NCBI GenBank assembly: GCA_016191335.1
Contig: JACPOW010000042.1
Span: 1 to 45,053 of the forward strand
Direction: 5' to 3'
Origin: Elusimicrobiota bacterium
GTDB lineage: Bacteria > Elusimicrobiota > Elusimicrobia > UBA1565 > UBA9628
DNA length: 45,053 nucleotides
In this document: in pieces, positions 1-8,651 of the stretch
How positions within the stretch are numbered: the first letter of the stretch is position 1
How the letters are laid out: the number at the start of each line of letters is the position of its first letter
Notes under the pieces: model-generated
What the model was told of the DNA's origin: nothing
The model's database searches: none
Seen by the model: the letters and a program-made list of their open reading frames with translations, nothing else
Made by a program: the position numbers and the translations under genes

Positions 1-2
1 CG

Positions 3-845
3 CAGATCGCCGAAGCCGGCGTTCGCTGGCTCATGAGTTCTTTACGACGCGACGTGGAGCTCCAGTTCTTCGGCGGCGAGCCCCTGCTGGCGTTGCCGGT
101 CGTGCGCAAGGCGGTGGCCCTCGCCGAGACCTCGGCGCGCAACGCCGGCAAGACCGTGCGTTTCCTGCTCACCACCAACGGCCTGGCGCTCACCGAGGAG
201 GCCGTCTCGTTCCTCAAGGCGCACCGCTTTCATGTCGAAGTGAGCTGCGACGGCACGATGAGCGCCCAGGACGCCCAGCGCCCGACGGCGAAGGGGACGA
301 GCTCGTGGGCGGCGCTGCGCTCCGGCGTGGAGCGCCTGCGCAAGGCGGGCGTCCCGTACCAGGTCATCGCCGTCCTCCTGCCCGAGGACGCGTCCCGGGC
401 CGATGAGCGCGTGGCGGCGCTGGCCGCCATGGGCCACCGCCGCATCCAGATCAACTACGCGCTCGGCCGGCACTGGACCGACGCCCAGGCCGACGCCCTG
501 CGCGAGTCCATGGACCGCGCCGCGGCCGCAGCCGAGCGCCTCGGCGTCGAGCTGGTCAACCTCACGGTCAAGCGTCGCGAGCCGGTGGTCCTCAACAGCG
601 AGCTCACCGTGGACTGCGACGGCACGGTGTACCGCGAGACCGGCGTGTGCCTGGAGGAGGACTTCCAGGAGATGAAGAAGAGGTTCAAGGTGGCGGACAT
701 ACGCAACGCCGGCCTCTTCGAGACCTACGGCGCCACGCCGTTCGACAATTTCGCCATCCTCGCCTCGGCGTACGGCCGCGGCGAGATGCGCCGCACCTTG
801 CTGAGCAACCTCGAGCTGGGCCGGTCCTTCGCGGAGTCGAGATGA
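3..845 (+). CDS. Radical SAM protein, B-type (5' end outside window)
   Basis: The reading frame is open from the first bases, so the gene begins upstream. The N-terminal strand with the CxxxCxxC that binds the catalytic [4Fe-4S] cluster is not in the window. What remains starts just before the GGEP motif (QFFGGEPLL), followed by the TTNG strand and an SxDG loop, all typical of the rSAM TIM barrel. The tail carries the VDCDGTVY segment and an RRTLLSNLELGRSF motif seen in the other B-type enzymes here (7664, 17187, 34912 and the first half of 3018). There are no C-terminal auxiliary-cluster cysteines. It ends in an ATGA overlap with the next gene, so the two are probably co-translated. Family assignment is firm; the substrate is unknown. 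Confidence 0.85.
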   Translation, partial: QIAEAGVRWLMSSLRRDVELQFFGGEPLLALPVVRKAVALAETSARNAGKTVRFLLTTNGLALTEEAVSFLKAHRFHVEVSCDGTMSAQDAQRPTAKGTSSWAALRSGVERLRKAGVPYQVIAVLLPEDASRADERVAALAAMGHRRIQINYALGRHWTDAQADALRESMDRAAAAAERLGVELVNLTVKRREPVVLNSELTVDCDGTVYRETGVCLEEDFQEMKKRFKVADIRNAGLFETYGATPFDNFAILASAYGRGEMRRTLLSNLELGRSFAESR

Positions 846-3028
846 AGGTCCTCCTTCTGAACCCCCGAAATCCCGACCCGCCGCCGGTCTATTTCGGCGC
901 GCCCTACGGCCTGTCCTTGCTCGGCGCCATCCTGAAGACCAAGGGCGTCGAGGTGCTCGGCCGCGACTACACCCGATCCTCCTCGGAAGACATGCTCGCG
1001 GACGCGGAGAAGATCGTCCGCGCGGAGAAGCCCGACCTCGTCGGCATCTCCTGCCAGAGCTCCAACCGCGGCGCGGCCGCGGCGCTGGCGCGCCTGTTGA
1101 AGAAGACGAGGCCGAAGCTCCCGCTCGTCGTCGGCGGCCCCTTCGCCAGCACCGACCCCGAGCTCGTCCTGCGCCGCACCGGCGCCGACTGGGTCGCGGT
1201 CGGCGACGGCGAGGAGACCTTGCCGGAGCTCGCGGACGCGCTGTCCCGCGGCCAGGACCCCCGTCAGGTCGCCGGCCTGGTCTGGTCCGAGGGCGGCGAG
1301 GTCCGCCGCTCCGCCGAGCGCGAGCCCTTCTGCGACCTCGACTCCTTGCCCGACCCCGACTTCGACCTGTTCGACGCCGAGGCCGAGCTCGCCCGGTTCC
1401 GCCGCCCCCGCGCCCAGGACCTGGCCGCCCCCGTCGGCGCCGCCGGCCGCCCGTGCGCGGCGATGCACAGCGCCGTCATGCTCCTCAGCTCGCGCGGCTG
1501 CGTCTACCGCTGCGTGTTCTGCCCGATGAGCACCTTCAAGGGCAAGCCCCGCCTGCTCTCCGCCGGCCTTTTCGTGAGCCAGGTCGCGCGCATGGCCCGC
1601 CGCTACCGCTGGCGCGACTTCGTCTTCGGCGACAACTACTTCACGCGCGACCGGGCGCGCGTCCTCGAGATCTGCGCCGGCCTGCGCCGCGAGGCTCCCG
1701 GCATCCGCTGGATCTGCATGACCCGCGCCGACGCCATGGACCCTGCTTTGGCCCGGGAGATGGCGGCCGCCGGCTGCCGCGAGGTCTCCTACGGCGTGGA
1801 GAGCGGCTCGGCCAAGGTGCAGAAGGCCATCGGCAAGCGCCTGGACCTCGAGCTGGTGACCGCCGCGCTCGCCGCGACGCGCGAGGCCGGCATGCAGGCC
1901 GTGCTCATGCTCATGGTGGGCAACCCCGGCGACGACCTCGAGACCACGCGGGAGACCGCCGACTTCCTGCGCGGCCTGGAGCCCGACCGCGTCCAGGTGC
2001 ACACCACCAAGGTCTACCCCGGCACCGCCATCCACGCCAAGGCCGCCGCCGCCGGCGTGATCCCTCCCGGCTTCTACGACGGCGACGAGCACCGGCCCCC
2101 GCTGTACACCGTCGAGCGCACCGCCGCCCAGCTGGCGGAGATGCAGGTCCTCCTTCCCTCCCGCACCCATTACCTGGAGGCGGGCGCCGGCTGCGTCAAC
2201 GGCTGCTGCTCCCTGCGCAAGCCGGTCTCCAAGAACAAGGCCGTCCTCGCTTCCGCCCTGGCGCAGACCGCCTTCCGCGCGGAGCGCGGCGTCCTGGGCG
2301 GGGGGGAGTCCTTGCTCATCCCCGAGCTCGACGCCGTCCTCGACGACGCGGACGCCCTCCAGGTGTTCGACCTGAGCCTGTACACCACCGCCCGACCGCT
2401 GGCCGACGCCCGCCTGGTCTCCCGCCTGCGCGCCCGCAAGGACACGCGCCGCGTGGTCGTGCCGCTCCTCTCCCCCGACGCCTCCCGCCACGACGCCCGC
2501 GCGCGCGTCCCCGGGGCCCTGACGCAGACCACGGTCGGCCTGCGCCGCTGGGTGCAGAGCGGCGGCGAGGTCCTGGCCTGGCTGCTCCCGATGCCCGAAG
2601 ACCTACCCGGCCTCCCCGCCTGGACCAAGCGCCTCGCCGCCGAGGGCGTGCGCGAGGCCGTGCTCGTCCACCGCGAGCCTCCTCCCGGCTGGGGCGGCCT
2701 GCCCCTGGAGGACACGCCGCGTCTGCGCCCCTTCGCCGCCGCCGCGGCCGAGGCCGCCCTCGCCGCCGAGGACGCCGGCCTGGCCGTGTCCGTGTTCGGC
2801 CTGCCGCCTTGCCTCTGGGACGGCGCGTTGGCCCCGCGCCACGAGGACCGCGCGCTGTACGACGAGGCCGTCTCCGGCGCCGCCGCCCCGGTCACCACCC
2901 GCTCGCGCCGCGCCCCGCGCCAGGCCTTCGCCCCGTCCTGCGCGTCCTGCTCCCGCCGCGCCTCCTGCGACGGCGTCTGGGCCGACTATCTCGCCCGCCA
3001 CGGGGAGGGGGAGCTCCGTGCCCTCTAA
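842..3028 (+). CDS. Cobalamin-binding radical SAM protein with degenerate second rSAM-like half
   Basis: 728 aa starting at the ATG that overlaps the previous stop. Residues 1-150 form a Rossmann-like B12-binding domain (LLLNPRNPDPP, VVGGPFAST, GDGEET at 121-126) without a DxHxxG motif, as in BchE-type enzymes. Residues about 212-420 are an rSAM barrel with C220, C224 and C227 (SRGCVYRCVFC). Residues about 445-700 align by pattern with the A-type rSAMs of this cluster, but the cluster motif is broken (CVNGCC, 451-456) and GGEP is GGGES. The C-terminus keeps the four-cysteine set C657, C700, C703, C709. Known B12-rSAMs do methylations, ring contractions or cyclisations; which one applies here is unknown. 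A strong GGGGAGGGGGA near the 3' end probably serves the next gene. Confidence 0.9.
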   Translation: MKVLLLNPRNPDPPPVYFGAPYGLSLLGAILKTKGVEVLGRDYTRSSSEDMLADAEKIVRAEKPDLVGISCQSSNRGAAAALARLLKKTRPKLPLVVGGPFASTDPELVLRRTGADWVAVGDGEETLPELADALSRGQDPRQVAGLVWSEGGEVRRSAEREPFCDLDSLPDPDFDLFDAEAELARFRRPRAQDLAAPVGAAGRPCAAMHSAVMLLSSRGCVYRCVFCPMSTFKGKPRLLSAGLFVSQVARMARRYRWRDFVFGDNYFTRDRARVLEICAGLRREAPGIRWICMTRADAMDPALAREMAAAGCREVSYGVESGSAKVQKAIGKRLDLELVTAALAATREAGMQAVLMLMVGNPGDDLETTRETADFLRGLEPDRVQVHTTKVYPGTAIHAKAAAAGVIPPGFYDGDEHRPPLYTVERTAAQLAEMQVLLPSRTHYLEAGAGCVNGCCSLRKPVSKNKAVLASALAQTAFRAERGVLGGGESLLIPELDAVLDDADALQVFDLSLYTTARPLADARLVSRLRARKDTRRVVVPLLSPDASRHDARARVPGALTQTTVGLRRWVQSGGEVLAWLLPMPEDLPGLPAWTKRLAAEGVREAVLVHREPPPGWGGLPLEDTPRLRPFAAAAAEAALAAEDAGLAVSVFGLPPCLWDGALAPRHEDRALYDEAVSGAAAPVTTRSRRAPRQAFAPSCASCSRRASCDGVWADYLARHGEGELRAL

Positions 3029-4886
3029 GCCGCCCCTCTCGACGACGCGCTCGGTCATGCTGATGACCACCTACGAGTGCCAGCTGCGCTGCGCCTACTG
3101 CAACGTCTCGCGCGGGCCGCGGCGCATGGACGAGGAGACGGCCCGGCGCGGCGCCGACCTCCTCCTGTCCTCCCGCGCCGGCCACCTCCTCCTCAACTTC
3201 TTCGGCGGCGAGCCCCTCCTGGCCTGGGACCTGGTGAAGAAGACCGCCCTGTACGCCCGCGCCCGCCGCGGCGGCCGCCCTCTGCGCGTCAACCTCACCA
3301 CGAACGGCCTCCTCCTCGACGACGAGAAGATCTCCTTCCTTAAATCCGTGGATGGCTATGTCCACCTCAGCCTCGACGGCCCCGCGGACGCCAACGCCGC
3401 GCGCCTGGCCGGCACCGGCCCGGGCGCGCAGAAGGTGATGGAAGCCGCCCTGCGCCGTCTGGCGGAATCCGGTCTCCCTTATCATGTGAACGCCGTCGTG
3501 ACCCCCGAGCGCGCCGCCGCCTTCGACCAAGACCTCCTCGCCTTGGAGGCCCTGGGCGCTCGCCGCATCCAGTTCGGTTATAAGGTCGGCGTCCTGTGGA
3601 GCTCGGACGCCGTCGCCGCGCTCCTGCGCGCCCTCGACCGCTACGCCGCCCGCGGCAAGGCCGAGCTCAACAACCGCACCTCGGAGAGCGAGCCCGTCAT
3701 GCTCAGCCGCGAGACCATCGTGGACACCGACGGCGGCGTGTATTGGGATGGAGGTATTTTCCTCGAGGCCGCCTTGCCCAAGGCGCGCGCCGCCCTGCGC
3801 CTGGGCCATCTCGACGACGATTTGGATGTCGATTCCCTCGCCGACGATCCCCACAAACCCTACGAGCGCTTCCTCGAAGCGTACCCGGCCAAGACGGAAG
3901 GCCGGCATGTGATCCTCAACAACATCAAGGTCGGCCTCGCCCTCAAGCGCCACTGGACGGGCCAGCGCGGCAACGAGGATCCGGAGATCCGCCGCGGCGT
4001 CGTCCAGGCGGGCCTGGCCGAGCAGGACCGCTTCATCAAAAAGAACATGCCGGGCCTGGACCGCGTGTTCCTCTTCATGAAAGGCGGCTGCGACCTCGAC
4101 TGCCTGTTCTGTAAAAATAAGCCGGAGAAAGATCACCAGTCGCTCGACGAGATAACCGCCGTTTTGGACGAGAACGCCGTGCTGCGTCGAGACAAGATCG
4201 CCTTGGTCGGGAACGAGCCGTTGGCCCATCCGCGAATACTTGATGTCGTTAAGCTGTGCCGCAAGAAGGGCTTCACCGACATCGAGATCATGACCTCGGG
4301 AATGAGGCTCGAGGCCCTCGCCAAGCCGTTGGCCAAAGCGGGAGTCACCTCCTACGCCTTGGCCCTTCACGGCTCCACGGCGAAGATACACGACGCCGTC
4401 GTCCGCCGCCCGGGCTCCTACGCCGCGGCCCTCCGCGGCGCCGCGGCCGCCCAAGCCGCCGGCTCCAGGATCTATCTGCACGCCAGCGCCTGCCGTGACA
4501 ACCTCGCCGACCTTCCCTCTTTAGAGAAGCTCGCCCGCCGCCGCGGCTGGCCCTTCTCCATCCATCCCCTGCGCCCCAAGGACTCCGATGGGATGAATGT
4601 TCCTTACGAACAGATCGCCCCGGACTACGCCGAGCTGCGCGCCGCCCTGACCGGCCGCGTCACCTCGTTGACCGGCTTCCCGTCCTGCGTGGCCTCGCGC
4701 ATACAGGGCCTGGCCTCCTGCCCGGACGGGGAGGTGGCCGACTCCATGAGGCTGTACCTCCGCCACCAGGCCTTCGTGAAGCCCGAGGGCTGCTCCTCCT
4801 GCCCGGAGCGCGACGGCTGCGCGGGCACCTTCGAGGAGCACCTGCGCGCCCGTCCCGCGGAACGCGAGGAGCTCGCCCTCCCATGA
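3018..4886 (+). CDS. Tandem double radical SAM protein (B-type + A-type)
   Basis: 622 aa from a GTG at 3018, which has a strong purine-rich ribosome site just upstream and overlaps the previous gene by 11 bases. The first rSAM domain (about 1-310) has C21, C25 and C28 (CQLRCAYC), FFGGEPLL, LTTNGLLL and VDTDGGVY, but no auxiliary cysteines. The second (about 345-610) has C358, C362 and C365 (CDLDCLFC), GNEP in place of GGEP, and the auxiliary set C557, C592, C595, C601. Both halves look catalytically intact. Elsewhere in the window the same two types are separate neighbours (33593 and 34912), so this gene looks like a fused pair acting on one substrate. Confidence 0.9.
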   Translation: MPSKPPLSTTRSVMLMTTYECQLRCAYCNVSRGPRRMDEETARRGADLLLSSRAGHLLLNFFGGEPLLAWDLVKKTALYARARRGGRPLRVNLTTNGLLLDDEKISFLKSVDGYVHLSLDGPADANAARLAGTGPGAQKVMEAALRRLAESGLPYHVNAVVTPERAAAFDQDLLALEALGARRIQFGYKVGVLWSSDAVAALLRALDRYAARGKAELNNRTSESEPVMLSRETIVDTDGGVYWDGGIFLEAALPKARAALRLGHLDDDLDVDSLADDPHKPYERFLEAYPAKTEGRHVILNNIKVGLALKRHWTGQRGNEDPEIRRGVVQAGLAEQDRFIKKNMPGLDRVFLFMKGGCDLDCLFCKNKPEKDHQSLDEITAVLDENAVLRRDKIALVGNEPLAHPRILDVVKLCRKKGFTDIEIMTSGMRLEALAKPLAKAGVTSYALALHGSTAKIHDAVVRRPGSYAAALRGAAAAQAAGSRIYLHASACRDNLADLPSLEKLARRRGWPFSIHPLRPKDSDGMNVPYEQIAPDYAELRAALTGRVTSLTGFPSCVASRIQGLASCPDGEVADSMRLYLRHQAFVKPEGCSSCPERDGCAGTFEEHLRARPAEREELALP

Positions 4887-5824
4887 TCAAGATCGAGCCC
4901 GCCCGCCGCCTGGAGCTCCACCTCTCCTACACCTGCGGCCAGAAGTGCGGCTTCTGCTCGGAGAGCGTGCGCATGGACCGCTGGCGCCACGCCCCGCTCA
5001 AGGGGGAGGAGATCTCCGCGACCCTCCTCAAGCACCGCAAGGCCGGCTTCAACCATGTCACCTTCACCGGCGGCGAGCCCACGGCCCACCCGCTCCTGCC
5101 GGCCGCCCTCTCCGCGGCGCGCAAGCTCGGCTTCAACACCTACCTCACCACCAACGGCGGCCTGTTCGCGCAGGAGGCCTACGCCCGGGAGGTCCTTCCT
5201 CTCCTCGACGAGGTCTGCCTCTCCGTGCACGGCCCCGACGCCGAGACCCACGACGCCGCCGCGGCGACCCCCGGCTCCTTCGAGCGGGCGATGAAGGCGC
5301 TCGCCAATATCGAGCAGCACGGCGACCGCGTCTACCTCCTCACCAACACCGTCGTCACGCGCGCGAACTGGGGCAGATTAGAAGACACGCTGACTTTGCT
5401 CACCAAGCACCCGAAAATACGCCACATCCTCCTCTCGAGCGTCGCCCCCGAGGGCCGCGCCCTGAAGGACTACAAGGCCCTCGCCGTTCCTCTGTCCCAG
5501 TGGCGAGACCGCGTCCCCGCCCTCGCCCGTCCCTTCGAGACCAATGGGGTCGTGCTGCGGATGTTCGGTCTGCCCCTGTGCGTCCTCGACGGCCGCCCCG
5601 AGCTCTCCAACGACGCTCATTATTCTCCGCGCGTCACCGTCGAGCGCCGCGGCGCGAGATCCAAGCCCGGCCTTGTCGCCATCGCCAGCGCCGACGCCTC
5701 CCGCCGCCGCTCCAAACCCGTCGTCTGCCGCTCCTGCGACGACCGGGGCGACTGCGCCGGCGTCTTCGACCGCTACCTGGCCCTCCACGGCCCCGCGGAG
5801 CTCACTCCCCGGAGGTCCTCCTGA
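4883..5824 (+). CDS. Radical SAM protein, A-type with auxiliary FeS cysteines
   Basis: 313 aa; ATG in an ATGA overlap with the previous gene. C18, C22 and C25 (CGQKCGFC) bind the catalytic cluster, GGEPTAHP is at 63-70, and the TTNG and SVHG loops follow. C233 (LPLC) with C282, C285 and C291 (CRSCDDRGDC) can ligate one auxiliary [4Fe-4S] cluster of twitch or SPASM-like kind. The end motif, a Cys set followed by YLxxHGxxEL, recurs in most A-type enzymes of the cluster. Reaction unknown; rSAM enzymes cleave SAM to a 5'-deoxyadenosyl radical in the cytoplasm. Confidence 0.9.
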   Translation: MIKIEPARRLELHLSYTCGQKCGFCSESVRMDRWRHAPLKGEEISATLLKHRKAGFNHVTFTGGEPTAHPLLPAALSAARKLGFNTYLTTNGGLFAQEAYAREVLPLLDEVCLSVHGPDAETHDAAAATPGSFERAMKALANIEQHGDRVYLLTNTVVTRANWGRLEDTLTLLTKHPKIRHILLSSVAPEGRALKDYKALAVPLSQWRDRVPALARPFETNGVVLRMFGLPLCVLDGRPELSNDAHYSPRVTVERRGARSKPGLVAIASADASRRRSKPVVCRSCDDRGDCAGVFDRYLALHGPAELTPRRSS

Positions 5825-6765
5825 TGGCCACGCTCGCCTACCTCCAGGTCGCCCGCATCTGCAACCAGAAATGCCTGTTCTGCTCCAACCCGGAGAACGG
5901 CCGCGTGATCACCTGGCAGGAAGCCGTCGATCTGGTGGACTCCTTCGCCAAGACCAAGGCCGCGGGCGTCATCATCACCGGCGGCGAGCCCACCCTCTTC
6001 GACCGCCTCCCCGAACTCGTCGCCTACGCCCTCAAAAAGGGCCTTCCTCCTCGCCTCATCACCAACGGCCAGAAGGTCTGCCGCGCCGACTACCTCAAAT
6101 CCCTCGTGGACGCCGGCCTCGACCACATGCACATCTCCGTCCACTCGGCCAAGCCGGAGATCCAGGGCGAGCTCACGGGCAACAAGAACTCCCTTCCGAA
6201 CATACTCAAGGCGTTGGAGAACGCGGGCAAATACAAAGTGCGCGTGGACATCAACACCGTCATCAACGCCCGCAACGCCAACCACCTGTCCTTCACTCCC
6301 CGCTTCCTCGTCGAGCGCTTCCCGTTCCTCCACCACTTCGTCTGGAACAACCTCGACCCGCAGATGAACGCCGCCTCCCTCAACCCGGAATTGGTCCCCA
6401 AGCTCCGGGCCTTCGAGGTCGAGCTGCACAAGGCCATGACCTGGCTCACGAAAGCGGGCAAGAGCTTCCGCGTCGAGCGCGTTCCTCTCTGCTATATGTC
6501 CGATTTCATGCATTTCTCCACCGAGACGCGGAAGTTCGTCAAAGACGAGGGCCGGGACATCTATTTCCTTGACGAGAAGGGCCGCAAGCGTCAGGACAAG
6601 AGCTCCTGGAGCTACGAGAAATCGGAACGCTGCAAGATCTGCAGCGTCGAGAAGATTTGCGCCGGGCTTTACCAGATGGGCAAGTATTACTCGGCCGAGG
6701 AGCTGTGCCCGATCCTCACGCCGGCTGATACGGTCATCGCGAAAGTCCGCGCGGAGGCGTCATGA
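5824..6765 (+). CDS. Radical SAM protein, A-type (paralogue of the gene at 8652)
   Basis: 313 aa. ATG at 5824 sits in a TGATG overlap behind a GGAGGT ribosome site. C13, C17 and C20 (CNQKCLFC), TGGEPTLF at 52-59, ITNGQ at 79-83, auxiliary C223, C270, C273 and C279. It aligns without any gap over about 300 residues with the oppositely oriented gene 8652-9593 (both have CNQKC, WNNLDP, VPLC and IYFLDEKG at the same residue numbers), so the two are duplicates with probably related substrates. Confidence 0.9.
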   Translation: MATLAYLQVARICNQKCLFCSNPENGRVITWQEAVDLVDSFAKTKAAGVIITGGEPTLFDRLPELVAYALKKGLPPRLITNGQKVCRADYLKSLVDAGLDHMHISVHSAKPEIQGELTGNKNSLPNILKALENAGKYKVRVDINTVINARNANHLSFTPRFLVERFPFLHHFVWNNLDPQMNAASLNPELVPKLRAFEVELHKAMTWLTKAGKSFRVERVPLCYMSDFMHFSTETRKFVKDEGRDIYFLDEKGRKRQDKSSWSYEKSERCKICSVEKICAGLYQMGKYYSAEELCPILTPADTVIAKVRAEAS

Positions 6766-7667
6766 GCGATCGCGTCGATCTCAAGGTCGGGTTCCGCTGC
6801 AACAACTACTGCCACTTCTGCGTCCAGGGCGACAAGCGGGAACGCATGCCGACCAAGCCGGAAGCCGAGCTGATCAAGTCGCTCGAAGAGGGGCGCGCGG
6901 GCGGGGCCGTGGGCGTCGTCATCACGGGCGGGGAGCCGACCCTCCACAAAGACATCGTCAAGATCGCGCGCACGGCCCGCGACCTGGGCTACACCCTCAT
7001 CCAGGTGCAGAGCAACGGCCGCACCTTCTGCTACCCGGACTTCGTCAAGCGCCTCGTCGACGCCGGGGTCAACGAGTTCGGTCCTTCCCTGCACGGCTCC
7101 ACGGCCAAGATCCACGACTACCTGACCGGCTCGCCCGGGGCCTTCATGCAGACGGTCTCCGGCATCCGGAACATCAAAAAGCACAAGCAGCGCGTCGTCA
7201 TGAACTCCGTCATCACCAAGGTCAACTACCGGGACCTGCCGAACCTAGCCACCTTGCTCGTCGCCCTGGGCGCGGACCAGTTCCAGTTCGCCTTCATGCA
7301 CATGAGCGGCCGGGCGGGGGAGAACAAAGACTGGCTGACGGCTCGCAAGTCGCTGATCGAGCCGTACATCAAGAAAGCGCTCGATGTGGGCATCAAGGCG
7401 GGGAAGACGGTCATGACGGAGGCCATCCCGTACTGCTTCATGAAGGGCTACGAGAAATACGTGGCCGAACAGATCATACCGCGCACGCGCATCTATGACG
7501 CGGACTGCGTGATACCGGACTATACGCGCACGCGCATAGACGAGGGCAAGGCGCGGGGGCCGCTGTGCGCGCAGTGCGACTGGCACTCGCAGTGCGAGGG
7601 GCCTTGGCGGGAGTATCCGGAGCTGTTCGGGTGGGATGAGTTCGTGCCGGTTAAAAAAGCCAATTGA
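6762..7667 (+). CDS. Radical SAM protein, A-type
   Basis: 301 aa; ATGA overlap and a GGAGG four bases before the start. C13, C17 and C20 (CNNYCHFC) form the catalytic site; ITGGEPTLH is at 54-62; an SNGRTFC strand is followed by SLHGSTAKIHD, which recurs nearly letter for letter in the second half of the 3018 gene. Auxiliary cysteines are C225, C269, C272 and C278. Base composition at the 3' end is slightly less GC-rich than in its neighbours. Substrate unknown. Confidence 0.9.
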   Translation: MSDRVDLKVGFRCNNYCHFCVQGDKRERMPTKPEAELIKSLEEGRAGGAVGVVITGGEPTLHKDIVKIARTARDLGYTLIQVQSNGRTFCYPDFVKRLVDAGVNEFGPSLHGSTAKIHDYLTGSPGAFMQTVSGIRNIKKHKQRVVMNSVITKVNYRDLPNLATLLVALGADQFQFAFMHMSGRAGENKDWLTARKSLIEPYIKKALDVGIKAGKTVMTEAIPYCFMKGYEKYVAEQIIPRTRIYDADCVIPDYTRTRIDEGKARGPLCAQCDWHSQCEGPWREYPELFGWDEFVPVKKAN

Positions 7668-8521
7668 GAAACGAGAAGCTGCTGGTATTGGTCCTCACGC
7701 GCCGCTGTGAGCGGCGGTGCGGGTATTGTCCGCAGTTGTTCGACGACGCGGACATGTCGGAGGGGGTCTTGGACGCGGCCCTGGACCTCCTTCCGCGCCT
7801 TTCGGGGCCCGTCCGGCTCAAGCTGTTCGGGGGGGAGCCGCTCCTGCGTCCGGATCTCGTGAAGCGGGCCCTGTCGCGGGCTGCGGTGCTGGCGCCTGGC
7901 ATCTCGGTCGAGCTCCCGACGCACGGCAAGGGGCTTCCCGCGATCGCGGCGCTGTTGGCGCGCATGCCGCAGGTCGAGGTTTTCGTCAGCCGGCCCGACC
8001 CTCTGGCGGCTCGTTTGAGGGGGGTCGTGCACAACTTCCTCATCCCTCCCGGTGAGGCTCCGGCCTCCACGGCTCGGCGCCTGCTGCTGGCCCGCAAGCG
8101 GGGCTATGACCGGTTCAACTTCCTGCCCGCGTACTTCGTGCCGTGGACTGGCGAGCAGCTCAAGGGCCTGACGCGGTGCTTCTCGGCCGTGCGGCTCGTG
8201 CTGGACCGGTGGGCCAAGGCGGGGAAACCGGCGGTGGTGGTCAACCTGTCGCGCGTCGGGTCGACGCCGCTGTACAACGACGGGCTGGTGGTGGACACGG
8301 ACGGAGAGGTGTACAACTCGAACCTGATCCTGGCGGCCGCCGTGAGGCCGCACCGCGGGCGGCTGCGGCTGGGGCGGGTGCTGGAGCCGGAGGGGCTGAC
8401 CGCGCGGCCGTCGGCGGACGCGACGCAGGTGCTGAGGGATTCGTTTCCGGCCGAGGTGCTGGAGTCGACGAGCGCGGCGGACGCGGAGTTGACGGCGTTC
8501 TGTCGCGGCCTCTCCCGTTAG
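7664..8521 (+). CDS. Radical SAM protein, B-type, short and divergent
   Basis: 285 aa from a TTG at 7664 in a TTGA overlap with the previous stop. No other start lies before the conserved cysteines and no ribosome site is visible, so translational coupling is likely. C15, C19 and C22 (CERRCGYC) and FGGEPLL are intact. The usual TTNG strand has become LPTHG, the SxDG loop is missing, and the RRxxLxNLxxGR tail of other B-type members is absent, though VDTDGEVY remains. It may be a degenerating copy or a specialised partner. Last gene of the first block. Confidence 0.82.
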   Translation: MRNEKLLVLVLTRRCERRCGYCPQLFDDADMSEGVLDAALDLLPRLSGPVRLKLFGGEPLLRPDLVKRALSRAAVLAPGISVELPTHGKGLPAIAALLARMPQVEVFVSRPDPLAARLRGVVHNFLIPPGEAPASTARRLLLARKRGYDRFNFLPAYFVPWTGEQLKGLTRCFSAVRLVLDRWAKAGKPAVVVNLSRVGSTPLYNDGLVVDTDGEVYNSNLILAAAVRPHRGRLRLGRVLEPEGLTARPSADATQVLRDSFPAEVLESTSAADAELTAFCRGLSR

Positions 8522-8535
8522 GCACTCGGGTGCCT
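8520..8535 (+). other. Small stem-loop directly after the 7664-8521 gene
   Basis: The stop codon is followed by AGGCAC-TCGG-GTGCCT, a 6-bp GC-rich stem with a 4-base loop. No T-run follows. It may help RNA 3'-end formation together with the larger stem-loop at 8561. Confidence 0.4.
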
Positions 8536-8560
8536 CCTCCGCTTGACCGAGCCCTCTCGC

Positions 8561-8608
8561 AGCCTCTACCTGAGTAAGGTATTCAAATACCTTACTCAGG
8601 TAGGGGCT
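8561..8608. terminator. Long inverted repeat between convergent genes, probable bidirectional terminator
   Basis: Arms 8561-8583 and 8586-8608 pair over 23 bp with a single G-U wobble (on the RNA of the + strand) and only a 2-base spacer. The core reads ACCTGAGTAAGGTATT and its complement. It lies in the 130-bp gap where two operons converge, which fits a shared transcription stop. There is no flanking U-tract in either direction, so it would have to act as a strong hairpin or through Rho; a protein-binding site is an alternative. Confidence 0.6.
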
Positions 8609-8651
8609 CGATAGGGTGCTTCTTCCGCCGAACGCCGCGAACCTGCCGCCG

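Noticed and set aside
725-2491. 588-codon open frame on the minus strand opposite the B12-rSAM gene
   Set aside because: Its translation is low-complexity Gly/Ala/Glu/Val typical of antisense frames in GC-rich genes; the plus strand has clear rSAM motifs.
8522-8651. Short genes in the convergent gap
   Set aside because: No frame with a start, ribosome site and sensible composition; the gap is explained by its stem-loops.
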